Shown: positions 37,001 through 45,635 of the stretch, one piece after another
How the letters are laid out: every line of letters begins with the position of its first letter
Position numbering within the stretch: position 1 is the first letter of the stretch
NCBI RefSeq assembly: GCF_014385435.1
Contig: NZ_JACSUD010000005.1
Span: 93,551 to 157,550 of the forward strand
Length of the DNA stretch: 64,000 bases
Direction of reading: 5' to 3'
DNA from: Alloprevotella sp. Lung230
Lineage (GTDB): Bacteria; Bacteroidota; Bacteroidia; Bacteroidales; Bacteroidaceae
Program-made: the position numbers and the translations under genes
The notes under the pieces: model-generated
Databases searched by the model: none
Seen by the model: the letters and a program-made list of their open reading frames with translations, nothing else
What the model was told of the DNA's origin: nothing

Positions 37001-37942
37001 CATCTCGGCCTGCGACTTGAACCACTCCTGCTTGGTGTAGAGGAGGCGGTTTTGGTCGCTGTAATAGTGGTTGGTGGCGAGGCAGATGAGGCGGTCGTGC
37101 GACTCGGCGTTTTCCTCGTTGAGGAAGTGGGAGTCGTTGGTGCAGATGTACTTCACCCCGCACTTTCCGGCCAGGTCGATGAGCACCTTGTTGACCTCCT
37201 GTTGCAGTTTGAAGGTCTCGCGGTTGGCGCGCTGGGCCGGGTCTTTCACCTCGTGACGTTGGAGTTCGAGATAGTAGTCTTCGCCAAACACGCGCTTGAA
37301 CCACAGCACCGCTTCCTCGGCGGCTGCGAGGTCATCGTGCATAATCTTTTGCGGGATTTCGCCGCCCAGACAGGCCGAGCAGACGATGAGCCCTTCGTGA
37401 AACAGCTCCAAATCCTCCTTGTCGGTGCGCGGCCGATAGTAGTAGCCGTCCACCCAGGAGCGGCTCACGAGCTTGATGAGGTTGTGATAGCCCACCTCGT
37501 TTTTGGCCAACACAATCAAGTGCCAGCCACTCGCGTCCTCTTTGGTGTCTTTGAGTTCCTTCTTGCGTCGCGCACAGTACATCTCACAGCCTATCACGGG
37601 CTTGAAGTCGGCCGCGATGCGCTTTTGGGCAATCGTGGCTTCGCATTCGGCCACCAGTTCGTCGACACTCTTTCCGCCGTCCTTGTCGGGGTCGGGCGTG
37701 TAGGTGCCGTCGCGGAGAGCGTCGATTTTCTTTTGGGCTTGGGCAATGGCTTTTTTTGCCCCTCCTTTCACCTTGTTGGAGTAGTTGAAGAGGTCTTTGA
37801 TGCCCATCATGTTGCCATGGTCGGTGAGGGCCACGCCGCGCATGCCGTCGGCAATGGCTTTGTCGATGATGCGGGTGACATCGGCTTGCCCGTCTAAGAG
37901 AGAGTAGTGGGAGTGAACGTGGAGGTGGACGTAGGGTATCAT
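34094..37942 (-). CDS. dnaE: DNA polymerase III alpha subunit
   Basis: The 1282-aa C-family polymerase catalyses chromosome replication. The N-terminal PHP domain begins YVHLHVHSHYSLLDG. The palm carries the catalytic PDIDVDFDDDGRGRV (~511-525), and another palm region is GPGRGSAAGSVVAYCL. The fingers include the stretch KKLRDKLDHMYPKFVSGG. A helix-hairpin-helix and an OB-fold domain (TFGGMVTAANERISQKGNAYG) are near the C-terminus. It is somewhat longer than E. coli DnaE (1160 aa), as usual in Bacteroidota. A palindromic 84-bp block lies 128-211 nt upstream of the ATG. Confidence 0.96.
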   Translation of the reverse strand: MIPYVHLHVHSHYSLLDGQADVTRIIDKAIADGMRGVALTDHGNMMGIKDLFNYSNKVKGGAKKAIAQAQKKIDALRDGTYTPDPDKDGGKSVDELVAECEATIAQKRIAADFKPVIGCEMYCARRKKELKDTKEDASGWHLIVLAKNEVGYHNLIKLVSRSWVDGYYYRPRTDKEDLELFHEGLIVCSACLGGEIPQKIMHDDLAAAEEAVLWFKRVFGEDYYLELQRHEVKDPAQRANRETFKLQQEVNKVLIDLAGKCGVKYICTNDSHFLNEENAESHDRLICLATNHYYSDQNRLLYTKQEWFKSQAEMNEVFADLPEALSTTQEILDKVETYSIDHAPIMPNFDIPAEFGTEEDYRARFTEEMLYDEFTQDENGNVVLSREEGEAKIKKLGGYDKLYRIKLEADYLAKISYEGAKWRYGDPLSDETRERINFELHIMKTMGFPGYFLIVQDYIKTAREQLNVSVGPGRGSAAGSVVAYCLRITDIDPIKYNLLFERFLNPDRISLPDIDVDFDDDGRGRVLQWVTDKYGVEKVAHIITYGTMATKSAIKDVARVQQLPLAESHRLCKLIPDKLPEGLNGKPLKMNLTNAIASIPELREAEASPNPVLRDTLRYAKMLEGNVRNTGVHACGFIICRDDISDWVPISTADDKETGEKLRCTQYEGKVIEETGLIKMDFLGLKTLTILREAVENIRTSLGIEVNVDYCDLEDSATFDLYSNGRTIGTFQFESLGMQKHLRALQPTVFEDLIAMNALFRPGPMAYIPQFIDRKHGREPITYDLDCMEKYLKETYGITVYQEQVMLLSREIANFTRGESDNLRKAMGKKLRDKLDHMYPKFVSGGQANGHDPKVLEKIWNDWTAFAEYAFNKSHATCYSWVAYQTAYLKANFPAQYMAGLLSCSLGNIGDLTKFLDECRDMKIDCYGPDVNESYFKFSVNCVSDIRFGLAAIKGVGENAVQAIIDERERGGRFTDVYNFFERVNLNACNRKNIEALIIAGAFDSFTELCREQYFAVDSSGTMFLDVLMTYGVHFQQDHEENTNSLFGGMETVEISKPKPPHIFETWSNLERLNKERDLIGIYLSGHPLDNYAIILNNLCTLSMLNVNDLEPYANQDVTFGGMVTAANERISQKGNAYGKVSIEDFKGAGEITLFGDDWAQFKGYFAVGNSIFVTARVVPNKWRPEELKLQISKVEWLSDLVDTRIQSLTITADLKLLDEMLVTEIIEMVQSTEGETPLHFHIHDPETKATATLTSDTSRINITRELMHFLDNNDALNYKVN

Positions 37943-38069
37943 TGTGGGAAGATGTTTTTGAGGGGCTGAGGAAGGAGCAGTGGTGAAGGCAAAAAGACAA
38001 ACTTTCGCTATGTGCCGGAAAAACTTATTTTCTCGGGAGACAAACTTCGCCGGAAGGCGCGCAATCTAT

Positions 38070-38153
38070 AAACCAAACCTTGGTTTATATAATTCAAACC
38101 TTGGTTTATGTAATTCAAACTTTGGTTTATATAAACCAAACCTTGGTTTATAG
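38070..38153. repeat. 84-bp block of four 21-bp palindromic units, block 2
   Basis: Units at 38070-38090, 38091-38111, 38112-38132 and 38133-38153. The first and last read AAACCAAACCTTGGTTTA; the inner two start AATTCAAAC. It lies between the dnaE start and the porin stop (porin and dnaE are both minus). A possible minus-strand hairpin (CCTTCTCTCC/GGGAGAGAAGG) is at 38193-38217; I see nothing else in 37943-38313. Confidence 0.9.
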
Positions 38154-38313
38154 TTTGTCTCTGAGGAAGTGCACTTTTTCTCCTTCTTCTCTCCTTCTCT
38201 CCGGGGAGGGAGAGAAGGTGGAGCGGAAGGAAGCACGGCCCGTGAAGAAGGCGCTGCAAAAGAAAAAGGCTGATGGGGAGAAGTGAGTGGGACAGCCGGC
38301 TACGGCTTTCCGA

Positions 38314-40467
38314 CTAATTGAAGAAAGTCCAACTGATGCCGACGCGCAGTTCGGAAGGGTTGGTGGGGTAGTGGGGGGCGAGAAAGTAGCGACCGTTGCC
38401 CTGATTGAGATGAGTGTAGGCCACGTAGAAGCGCACGCCTTTGAGGGTGAAATTGACGTAGGCGTTGACCCAGGGATAGTTGCCCAGCTGGGTGCGATAG
38501 GTGGCGTCTTGGAGAGCAAACATACCCACCATCGGGCTGTAAGTGGGGGCGTAGTAGCGCGTGAAGTAGCGCACATCGGCACCCAGTTCGGTGGCCAAGA
38601 CGCGGGCCACTTTGAACTTCAAGTAGAGGTTGGACCACGCCGTCAGGAGCGGGAGTGGGAGCGCCCGGTCGTTGGAACTCTTCTGGAGCGTCAGCTCGTT
38701 TTCCCAATTCAAAATGCCGAGGCGGAAGTTCTTGCCGAGGGTGGCGCTGATGAGTTGGATGTTGGTGGAGGTCTGCTGCACGTCCACGCCATACTTCATC
38801 GTGGCCTGAGTGGCGGGAGTGGCGCCGGCGGTCTGCGTCTCTTGCAGGAAGATGTGGTTTTGCACGGTTTCCAGTCCCACACCGAGGCGTGTGGATCCGT
38901 AGGAGAGTCGGCCTTCTGCACGGAAGCGGAACACCTTGTCCAAGTTCTTGTCCCACCAGGCGTTGCGGCTGTGGAAGTGCTCATAGTAGAACGCCGGATT
39001 TTCGTTTCGGACAAATCCGCGGGCTTCGAAACTCAGAGTGTCGCTACCCAGGCGGAAGTGGAGGCCGACGTTGCCCTCAAGATTAAATTCGCCCCAGTCG
39101 GTGCCCGTGGTGCGCATTTCGCCCAGCACGTTGTAGCGGAGGGTTTTGGCTTTTTCGCGCATGAGTTGTGCGCCGAGAGTGATGTAGTTGAAGGTCGTCG
39201 TTTCCTCCTTCTGCGCAGCGTTGGGAAGCGTGAAGCGCGCCAGTTCGTGCTTGGCAAAGAGGCGCATACCGGTCTTCACCCAGCGGCGGAAGCCCTCCTG
39301 CATTTCGAGGGCGATGGTGTTTTGCAAGGAGAGGCTGCGCGTCTTGTCGTTGGCCTTGTCGGCGGTGTAGAAGAAGTTTTGGAAGAACGCGTCTTGCTTC
39401 GTTTGGGAGGAAAAGATCCGATCGTTGTGCGCCAGGCGGAAGGTGTGGATGAGCGAGGCCACGGGCACAAAACGGCGTGTGAGGGTGGTGTCGGCCATGA
39501 AGGGCGCGGGAGCAGCGAGGGATTTTGCGAGTGTGTCGCCAGCAGTCGGCCGTACGGTCAATCCCGTGGGGCGCTGGGTTTGGTGCACCACCCGCCCCAA
39601 GGAGTCGACATATTCGTAGAAGCCCACTGAATAGCGGTGGGAGAGAAACCACTGCCACACGTTGAGCGTGTTGCGCACACCTTCCAAGCGGACGGGGATG
39701 TCGCTCGACTGGTAGCGGGTGGGGTAGGCTTCGGGATTGACAATGTAGCTGTCGTCTTCCAGTCCACCGTTTTCCACCGTTTTGAGGTGGTTACTGTTGA
39801 AGAAAGCGTGCATCTGATATTGGTCGCCGCGATAGCTGCCGTAGAGCGTGCCGCCGAAAGCCGAGTTGGGCTGGTTCTTGTAGTTGCCGCGCCCGTAGGC
39901 ATAGTCGATGACGAAGCCCACTCCGGCACGTTTGTTGAGGTTGGTGGCAAAGTCGGCCGTGAAGCGGTCGTCGCCCGTTTGCTTGCCGCCGGCAGAGTGG
40001 TAGGTCAGATGGGCAATGGGCGATTTGGTGTTGGTGAACACCATTCGGTCTGTGGGGCGGAGATAGTAAGAGTAAGGCTGGGTAAAGATGAACTGCGAGC
40101 CCATCATATAATCTTGTGCCCCCGAATAGATGCGCGAGATGCGCGGCGAGCCTTGCGTGCCGAGGAAGTTGTAAGTGCCGTGGACGCCTTCGGTGAAGTT
40201 GCTGTTCTGAAAGAGGTGGGAGAGGGTGTCGGGTTCGGCCGGTCGGACACTGCCGAAGCGCTCGTCGATGGTCCAGACGGTCAGCCCCTTGGGGATGGAG
40301 TTGGGGTCGATGCTGTCTTTGTCGGTTTTGAAAGCATTGCGCTGCGTGCCACGACTACTGCCGAGCGCGTCGCGTCCCAACAGCCGCGGTGTCTGAGCAG
40401 GGGCACTAACAATAAAAAGCATCGCACAGGCGATGCTCATAAGAAGAGGAAGATGGCGCATGTTCAT
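38314..40467 (-). CDS. Putative outer-membrane porin (Porin_10-like)
   Basis: The 717-aa precursor has a signal peptide (MRHLPLLMSIACAMLFIVSA-PAQ). It has many amphipathic, aromatic-bounded strands throughout (for example YSYYLRPTDRMVFTNTKSPIAHLTYHS and KRAGVGFVIDYAYGRG) and a C-terminus ending LRVGISWTFFN, with the terminal aromatic expected for BamA recognition. The pattern matches the 'putative porin' family of Bacteroidota. Substrate is unknown. It starts 3 nt after the dapA stop, so the two are coupled; either of two ATGs (40467 or 40461) may be used. Confidence 0.8.
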   Translation of the reverse strand: MNMRHLPLLMSIACAMLFIVSAPAQTPRLLGRDALGSSRGTQRNAFKTDKDSIDPNSIPKGLTVWTIDERFGSVRPAEPDTLSHLFQNSNFTEGVHGTYNFLGTQGSPRISRIYSGAQDYMMGSQFIFTQPYSYYLRPTDRMVFTNTKSPIAHLTYHSAGGKQTGDDRFTADFATNLNKRAGVGFVIDYAYGRGNYKNQPNSAFGGTLYGSYRGDQYQMHAFFNSNHLKTVENGGLEDDSYIVNPEAYPTRYQSSDIPVRLEGVRNTLNVWQWFLSHRYSVGFYEYVDSLGRVVHQTQRPTGLTVRPTAGDTLAKSLAAPAPFMADTTLTRRFVPVASLIHTFRLAHNDRIFSSQTKQDAFFQNFFYTADKANDKTRSLSLQNTIALEMQEGFRRWVKTGMRLFAKHELARFTLPNAAQKEETTTFNYITLGAQLMREKAKTLRYNVLGEMRTTGTDWGEFNLEGNVGLHFRLGSDTLSFEARGFVRNENPAFYYEHFHSRNAWWDKNLDKVFRFRAEGRLSYGSTRLGVGLETVQNHIFLQETQTAGATPATQATMKYGVDVQQTSTNIQLISATLGKNFRLGILNWENELTLQKSSNDRALPLPLLTAWSNLYLKFKVARVLATELGADVRYFTRYYAPTYSPMVGMFALQDATYRTQLGNYPWVNAYVNFTLKGVRFYVAYTHLNQGNGRYFLAPHYPTNPSELRVGISWTFFN

Positions 40468-40470
40468 GGG

Positions 40471-41358
40471 TTATTGGGAAAAGTCGGAAAGAGCTTTGAC
40501 TATCTTTTGTTCGGTGGCCGCACTGACGGGCACGAGCGGCAGGCGCAGGATGTTGGCCAAGTCTTCGCGGTGAGCCAGCATGCACTTCACACCGGCAGGA
40601 TTGCCCTCGGCAAAAGCCAAGCGGAAGATGTCATAGAATTGGCGGTGTGTGTAGAGGGCGTCTTCAAGATTTTCTTGCTGCATACTCTTGATTAAAGTCG
40701 ACATCTCGGTGGGAAAAGCGTTGGCCACCACCGAAATCACGCCTTGCGCGCCCAGACCCATCAGTTCGAAGGTGATGGAGTCATCGCCGCTGAGCACATC
40801 GAACCCTAAGGGAGCACCGGCCAGAATTTCTTCTATCTGGGCGATGCGTCCGCTGGCTTCTTTGATGGCCACGATGTTTTCAAAGTCGTCGGCCAAGCGC
40901 AGAGTGGTGGCTGCTTCGAGGTTCACCCCCGTGCGTCCCGGCACGTTGTAGAGCATCACGGGCACGGGCGAGGATTTGGCCACCGCGGCATAGTGGCGGT
41001 AGAGTCCTTCCTGCGTAGGCTTATTATAATAAGGCGTCACGATGAGCACCCCGTCAATGCCTTCGAAGTCGTTGTTTTCCAAGAAGGCGCACACCGCTCC
41101 CGTGTTGTTGCCGCCGCATCCCAATAGGAGCGGCACACGGCCCGCCACGGTCTCGATGAAGAGTTCGGTGATGCGCTCTTTTTCGCTATCGGTCAGCGTA
41201 GGCGTTTCGGCCGTCGTGCCGAGGGCGCAAAGGAAGTCCACGCCTCCATCAATAAGGCGGTTGATGTGCTCGCGCAGGCCGTAGAGGTCCACTTCCCCCT
41301 CTGGAGTGAAAGGGGTAATGACAGCCACTCCCGTACCGCGAAAAATATTGGTTCTCAT
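40471..41358 (-). CDS. dapA: 4-hydroxy-tetrahydrodipicolinate synthase
   Basis: The 295-aa TIM-barrel aldolase condenses pyruvate with aspartate semialdehyde, the first committed step to lysine and diaminopimelate. The Schiff-base lysine is K166 in VAIKEASG, the catalytic tyrosine Y137 and Arg142 are in YNVPGRTG, and the GTTAE loop (47-51) is present. Length is standard. It has an excellent promoter 22 nt before the ATG and is followed immediately by the porin gene. Confidence 0.94.
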   Translation of the reverse strand: MRTNIFRGTGVAVITPFTPEGEVDLYGLREHINRLIDGGVDFLCALGTTAETPTLTDSEKERITELFIETVAGRVPLLLGCGGNNTGAVCAFLENNDFEGIDGVLIVTPYYNKPTQEGLYRHYAAVAKSSPVPVMLYNVPGRTGVNLEAATTLRLADDFENIVAIKEASGRIAQIEEILAGAPLGFDVLSGDDSITFELMGLGAQGVISVVANAFPTEMSTLIKSMQQENLEDALYTHRQFYDIFRLAFAEGNPAGVKCMLAHREDLANILRLPLVPVSAATEQKIVKALSDFSQ

Positions 41359-41379
41359 GTCGTTCTTGAATTTGTGCTA

Positions 41380-41410
41380 CAAAATTACGGCAGTTTTTTC
41401 TAAGCACAAA
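41380..41410 (-). promoter_or_regulatory. Promoter for dapA
   Basis: On the minus strand TTTG (41407-41410) and TAATTTTG (41380-41387) are 19 bp apart, an exact Bacteroidota consensus, just upstream of the ATG at 41358. Confidence 0.85.
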
Positions 41411-41519
41411 ATTTTCGTTCCACTATTTGCAGAAATGTACTTTGTGGTCTGTTCTGCTGTTCGCAGTAGTTTGGCCGAGAGGGTGTTTGCGTGCTGTATT
41501 CAAGCCTTTTTAATAGAAA

Positions 41520-41554
41520 TTTGAGGCACGTTTGCCCGAAAAACGCTACCTTTG
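41520..41554 (+). promoter_or_regulatory. Possible promoter for the moxR-bat operon
   Basis: A -7 box TACCTTTG (41547-41554) is clear. The nearest upstream TTTG is at 41520-41523, 23 bp away, slightly longer than usual. The ATG is at 41588. Confidence 0.5.
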
Positions 41555-41587
41555 CAAGCAAAATCAACGAAAAGAACCCTCTCCGCT

Positions 41588-42589
41588 ATGACACAAAATG
41601 TCGACATTCGTGCCCTCACTGCACGCATTGAGGCCCAATCGGGCTTCGTGACTTTGCTCACCGACGGCATGGCACGCACCATCGTCGGACAACAACACCT
41701 CACCGAAGCGCTCCTCATCGGGCTGCTTTCCGATGGGCACATCCTGCTGGAAGGTGTGCCGGGATTGGCCAAGACACTGGCCATCCGCACCCTCGCTTCG
41801 CTCATTGATGCTTCCTTCGGCCGCATCCAGTTCACCCCCGACCTTCTGCCGGCCGACGTGGTGGGGACGATGGTCTACAGCCGCAAAGACGATGCGTTCA
41901 GTGTGCGCCGCGGCCCCATCTTTGCCAACTTTGTGCTGGCCGACGAAATCAACCGTGCTCCGGCCAAGGTGCAGAGTGCGTTGCTCCAAGCTATGCAGGA
42001 GCGCGAGGTGACTATCGGAGACGAAACGATGGCGCTGCCCAACCCTTTCCTCGTCTTGGCCACGCAAAACCCCATTGAGCAGGAAGGCACCTACACCCTG
42101 CCCGAAGCTCAGACCGACCGCTTCATGCTGAAAGTGGTGGTCGAGTATCCCACGATCGACGAAGAAAAGCGCATCGTCCGTGCCTCGATGGGCGGCAACA
42201 TTTCCGACCGTCCCGTGCAGCCGGTGGTCGATGTCGCCACCATTGTCCAGGCTCGTGAATTGGTGAAGGAGGTCTACGTGGATGAACGTATCGAACAATA
42301 TGTGGCGGACCTCGTTTTTGCCACGCGCTACCCCGAACGCTACAAGCTCGACCACCTGCGTCCCTACATCGCCTTTGGAGGTTCGCCCCGTGCCACCATC
42401 AGTTTGGCGCTGGCCGCACGTAGTTTGGCCTTTATTCGCCGCCGCGGCTATGTAGTGCCCGATGATGTGCGGAGCGTGGCCTACGATGTCCTGCGCCACC
42501 GCATCGGCCTCACCTACGAAGCCGAAGCTGCCGAGATGACAGCTGAAAAACTGATTGGCGAAATCCTTTCTAAAATCGAAGTTCCCTAA
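41588..42589 (+). CDS. MoxR-family AAA+ ATPase
   Basis: The 333-aa protein has Walker A GVPGLAKT (56-63), Walker B LADEINRAPAKVQSALLQAMQE, sensor I LATQNP, and a C-terminal lid with GGSPRATISLALAARSLAF. MoxR ATPases act as chaperones for VWA-domain proteins encoded beside them. It opens an eight-gene run with DUF58 and Bat genes spaced by 4 to 295 nt. The ATG at 41588 is the first after the promoter; an upstream in-frame start would overlap it. Confidence 0.93.
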   Translation: MTQNVDIRALTARIEAQSGFVTLLTDGMARTIVGQQHLTEALLIGLLSDGHILLEGVPGLAKTLAIRTLASLIDASFGRIQFTPDLLPADVVGTMVYSRKDDAFSVRRGPIFANFVLADEINRAPAKVQSALLQAMQEREVTIGDETMALPNPFLVLATQNPIEQEGTYTLPEAQTDRFMLKVVVEYPTIDEEKRIVRASMGGNISDRPVQPVVDVATIVQARELVKEVYVDERIEQYVADLVFATRYPERYKLDHLRPYIAFGGSPRATISLALAARSLAFIRRRGYVVPDDVRSVAYDVLRHRIGLTYEAEAAEMTAEKLIGEILSKIEVP

Positions 42590-42600
42590 GGCCATCCACC

Positions 42601-43485
42601 ATGGACGAGCAAATCCGACAACTCATGCAGCGCGTGCGGCGCATAGAAATCAAAACGCACGCCCTCTCCAACAACGTTTTTGCAGGCGAGTACCACTCCG
42701 CCTTCAAAGGGCGCGGCATGTCCTTTTCGGAGGTGCGTGAGTATCAGGAGGGCGACGATGTACGCGACATCGATTGGAACGTGTCGGCTCGTTTCGACCG
42801 CACCTATGTGAAGGTGTTTGAGGAAGAACGCGAACTGACGGCTATGCTGCTCATCGATGTGTCCGGCTCGCTCGACTTCGGGACGCAGGGGCAGACACAG
42901 CGCCAACTCCTCACCGAAATTGCTGCCACCTTGGCTTTCTCCGCCATTCGCAACAACGACAAAATCGGGGTGCTCTTCTTCTCCGACCGTGTGGAGAAGT
43001 TCATCCCACCGGCCAAAGGAAAGGCACACATCCTGCGCATCATCCGAGAACTCCTCACCTTGCGCCCCATGGGGAAGCGCACCAACATCGGTGTGGGCTT
43101 GGAATACTTCATGCGCGTCGTTCGCAAACGCTGCGTGGCCTTTTTGCTTTCCGACTTCCTTGATGCCCACGACTACCACCGCCAACTGGCCATGGCCCGC
43201 CGTCGTCATGACGTGGTGGCGGTGCAGGTGTACGACCAGCGCATGGCTGAGTTGCCCAACGTGGGACTGATGAAGCTCGAAGATGCCGAGACCGGACATC
43301 TGCAATATGTCGACACCGCGTCGCGCCGAGTGCGGCAGGCGCATGCCGATTGGTGGCAACAGCACTGCACCCGGCTGGACGACCGCTTTAATCGCACTCG
43401 GGTGGACCACACGCGCATCGCCACCGGCAGCGACTATGTGAAAGGACTGAAAGGGCTCTTCGCCCGCCGCACCGCTGCCCGATAA
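42601..43485 (+). CDS. DUF58 VWA-like protein
   Basis: The 294-aa protein has the DUF58 signature GRGMSFSEVREYQEGDDVRDIDWNVSARFDRTYVKVFEEERE. A von Willebrand factor A core follows with a complete metal-ion-dependent adhesion site, DVSGS (D86, S88, S90). No signal peptide is present, so it is cytoplasmic. DUF58 proteins are partners of MoxR ATPases. It starts 11 nt after moxR. Confidence 0.92.
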   Translation: MDEQIRQLMQRVRRIEIKTHALSNNVFAGEYHSAFKGRGMSFSEVREYQEGDDVRDIDWNVSARFDRTYVKVFEEERELTAMLLIDVSGSLDFGTQGQTQRQLLTEIAATLAFSAIRNNDKIGVLFFSDRVEKFIPPAKGKAHILRIIRELLTLRPMGKRTNIGVGLEYFMRVVRKRCVAFLLSDFLDAHDYHRQLAMARRRHDVVAVQVYDQRMAELPNVGLMKLEDAETGHLQYVDTASRRVRQAHADWWQQHCTRLDDRFNRTRVDHTRIATGSDYVKGLKGLFARRTAAR

Positions 43486-43512
43486 CTCCCTCTCTTATTT
43501 TTCCTTATTCTT

Positions 43513-44601
43513 ATGCCTCAGCGCTCCCTTCTTTCTTTTCTCTTCCTGTTTCTTGTGCTGTACCTCTCGCCGGAGGTGCGGGCGCAGTCTGTTGTGGTCG
43601 AAACCCAGTTGGACAGCACCGCTATCCTTGTGGGAGAGCAGGTTCGATTGCGAGCCCGGGTCTCGTGCGATGCTCATGCCAAAGTTGCATTTCCGCAGTT
43701 TGCTGAAGGACAACTCACGCCGGGAGTGGAAGTGCTCAGCGTCTCGCCCATCGACACCACGTGGCTCAACGACAAGAAGCGCTGCGAACTAACGTGCTCC
43801 TACCTACTCACCTCCTTCGACAGCGCGCTCTACCAACTAAACCTCACGGTTGAGGTGAACGGCAAGCCCTATCAAAGTCGAAACACTCTCGGACTGAAAG
43901 TGAGCAATGTGGCGGTCGATGAGCAACATCCCGACCAATTGCGTCCGGCCCATCCGCCCACGGAAGCCATCTTCGTTTGGCGCCCGGCCTTGTTACTGTG
44001 GTGCGCCCTGCTCTGGATGCTGATGGCAGCCGCCGCGCTGTTGGCGTTGCGCCTCTCGCGCAAGCAACCCATCACGCGACGCATCAAGGTGAAGCCGCCC
44101 ACACCGCCTCACGTCGTGGCCATCGAAGCTATCCGCTCCTTGCGGCAGGAGCAAGAGAGTGGGGGAGAGGAGGAAACTCAGAAGCTGCACATCATGCGCC
44201 TGACCGATGTTCTGCGCACCTACATCAACGACCGCTTCGGTTTCAACGCGCGTGAAATGACCACGGCCGAAATCCTCGACGCCCTTCGTTCGCACGGCGA
44301 TGCGCAAGCCCTCGATGAATTGCGCGAAGTGCTTTCCACGGCCGACTTGATAAAATTTGCCCGCCATCGTGCCACGCTTATAGAGAGCGACCGCATGCTT
44401 CTGCAAGCCACCGACTATGTGCAAACCACCCGGCACATCGACCCGGAAGCCGAGAAACCCAAAGAACAAATCGTTGTCTTGGGCGATGTGGCACAACAGC
44501 GTGTGCGTCGTTTCTTCAAAGTGACAGCCATCGTTTGCCTGGTCAGTGGCGAAGCTCTCTTCTTCTACATCGCCTATCTGCTTTGGCTCAATTTCTTTTA
44601 G
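43513..44601 (+). CDS. Membrane protein of the Bat operon (BatD-like N-terminus), unnamed
   Basis: The 362-aa precursor has a signal peptide (MPQRSLLSFLFLFLVLYLSP region) and an N-terminal beta-rich domain (VVVETQLDSTAILVGEQVRLRARVS) reminiscent of BatD. One TM at ~160-182 (ALLLWCALLWMLMAAAALLALRL), a cytoplasmic helical part and a C-terminal TM (ITAIVCLVSGEALFFYIAYLLWL type) follow. Similar proteins sit between DUF58 and batA in Bacteroidota operons. The function is unknown beyond association with Bat proteins. Confidence 0.75.
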   Translation: MPQRSLLSFLFLFLVLYLSPEVRAQSVVVETQLDSTAILVGEQVRLRARVSCDAHAKVAFPQFAEGQLTPGVEVLSVSPIDTTWLNDKKRCELTCSYLLTSFDSALYQLNLTVEVNGKPYQSRNTLGLKVSNVAVDEQHPDQLRPAHPPTEAIFVWRPALLLWCALLWMLMAAAALLALRLSRKQPITRRIKVKPPTPPHVVAIEAIRSLRQEQESGGEEETQKLHIMRLTDVLRTYINDRFGFNAREMTTAEILDALRSHGDAQALDELREVLSTADLIKFARHRATLIESDRMLLQATDYVQTTRHIDPEAEKPKEQIVVLGDVAQQRVRRFFKVTAIVCLVSGEALFFYIAYLLWLNFF

Positions 44602-44616
44602 ACCTTGCTCTCTCCC

Positions 44617-45621
44617 ATGACTTTTGCTCATCCTGCTTATTTCCTCCTTTTATTGCTCATCGTTCCGCTCGTTGTGGCCTACGTCCTTTGGCGTGGTCGT
44701 CACGAACCGGCGTTGCGCGTGGCCTCGACCGAGTCGTTGCGCCGTCTTCCGCTCACACCGCGCACCGCTTTGGTGCACCTGCCCTTCGTGTTGCGGCTGT
44801 TGGTGCTGGTGTTGGTGGTCGTGATTTTGGCACGTCCGCAGACCACCACGCCGCAAAGCCAGCGTGAGGTGGAAGGCATCGACATCATGATTGCGATGGA
44901 CATCTCGGTGAGTATGCTCACGCAGGACCTCGAACCGAACCGCATTGAGGCCGCCAAGCAAGTGGCCTACGAATTCATCTCCGGTCGTGAGAACGACAAT
45001 ATCGGCCTCACCCTCTTCGGCGGTGAAGCCTTCACGCAATGTCCCATGACCACCGACCACGCTGCCCTGCTCTCCATGTTCCGCAATGTCAGTTGCGACC
45101 TGCAAAGTTCGGGCGTGATTGCCGAGGGCACGGCCATCGGTATGGGCTTGACCAACGCTGTGAGCCGCCTCGCCACGAGCAAAGCCCCCTCCAAAGTGGT
45201 CATCCTCATCACCGACGGCGCCAACAACACCGGCGACGTCTCGCCCCTCACCGCTGCCGAGATTGCCAAACAAAAAGGCGTGCGGGTCTATACCATCGCT
45301 GTGGGACGTCAAGGCATCGTGCGCCAACCCGTGGGCATCCTCCCCAACGGCGAATACTACTACGCCAACGTCAAGAGCGACATGGACCCCAATACCCTCC
45401 GCACCATCGCACGCACCACCGGCGGCCTCTACTATTCGGCAGAATCGAAAAGCAAGCTCCGTGAAATCTACAACGACATCGACCAACTCGAGCGCACCAA
45501 ACTCAAAGTGCATCACTACAAGCGCCACTACGAAGCCTACCTGCCTTTCGCCTGGGCGGCCGTGGTGCTTCTGCTGCTTGAAATCCTCCTTCGTCTCACC
45601 TGGCTGCGCCGCATCCCCTGA
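44617..45621 (+). CDS. batA: BatA, VWA-domain aerotolerance protein
   Basis: The 334-aa inner-membrane protein has N-terminal helices (~8-24, ~55-72) that anchor a VWA domain with the MIDAS motif DISVS (D95, S97, S99), followed by VVILITDGANNTGDVSP. A third helix lies at the C-terminus (FAWAAVVLLLLEILLRLTWL). Bat proteins were linked to aerotolerance in Bacteroides fragilis. The ATG at 44617 is used; a TTG 12 nt upstream is in frame. BatB follows after 14 nt. Confidence 0.93.
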   Translation: MTFAHPAYFLLLLLIVPLVVAYVLWRGRHEPALRVASTESLRRLPLTPRTALVHLPFVLRLLVLVLVVVILARPQTTTPQSQREVEGIDIMIAMDISVSMLTQDLEPNRIEAAKQVAYEFISGRENDNIGLTLFGGEAFTQCPMTTDHAALLSMFRNVSCDLQSSGVIAEGTAIGMGLTNAVSRLATSKAPSKVVILITDGANNTGDVSPLTAAEIAKQKGVRVYTIAVGRQGIVRQPVGILPNGEYYYANVKSDMDPNTLRTIARTTGGLYYSAESKSKLREIYNDIDQLERTKLKVHHYKRHYEAYLPFAWAAVVLLLLEILLRLTWLRRIP

Positions 45622-45635
45622 CCCTGTTTCAAGTC

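Noticed and set aside
36044..37897. 617-aa open frame antisense to dnaE
   Set aside because: The codon pattern of dnaE produces a long antisense frame; no motif or promoter supports it.
38008..38259. Possible small minus-strand gene through palindromic block 2
   Set aside because: Again repeat-derived YINQ-type heptads without other support.
38287..39630. 447-aa open frame antisense to the porin gene
   Set aside because: The porin signal peptide, strands and terminal aromatic are coherent on the minus strand; the antisense frame has none.
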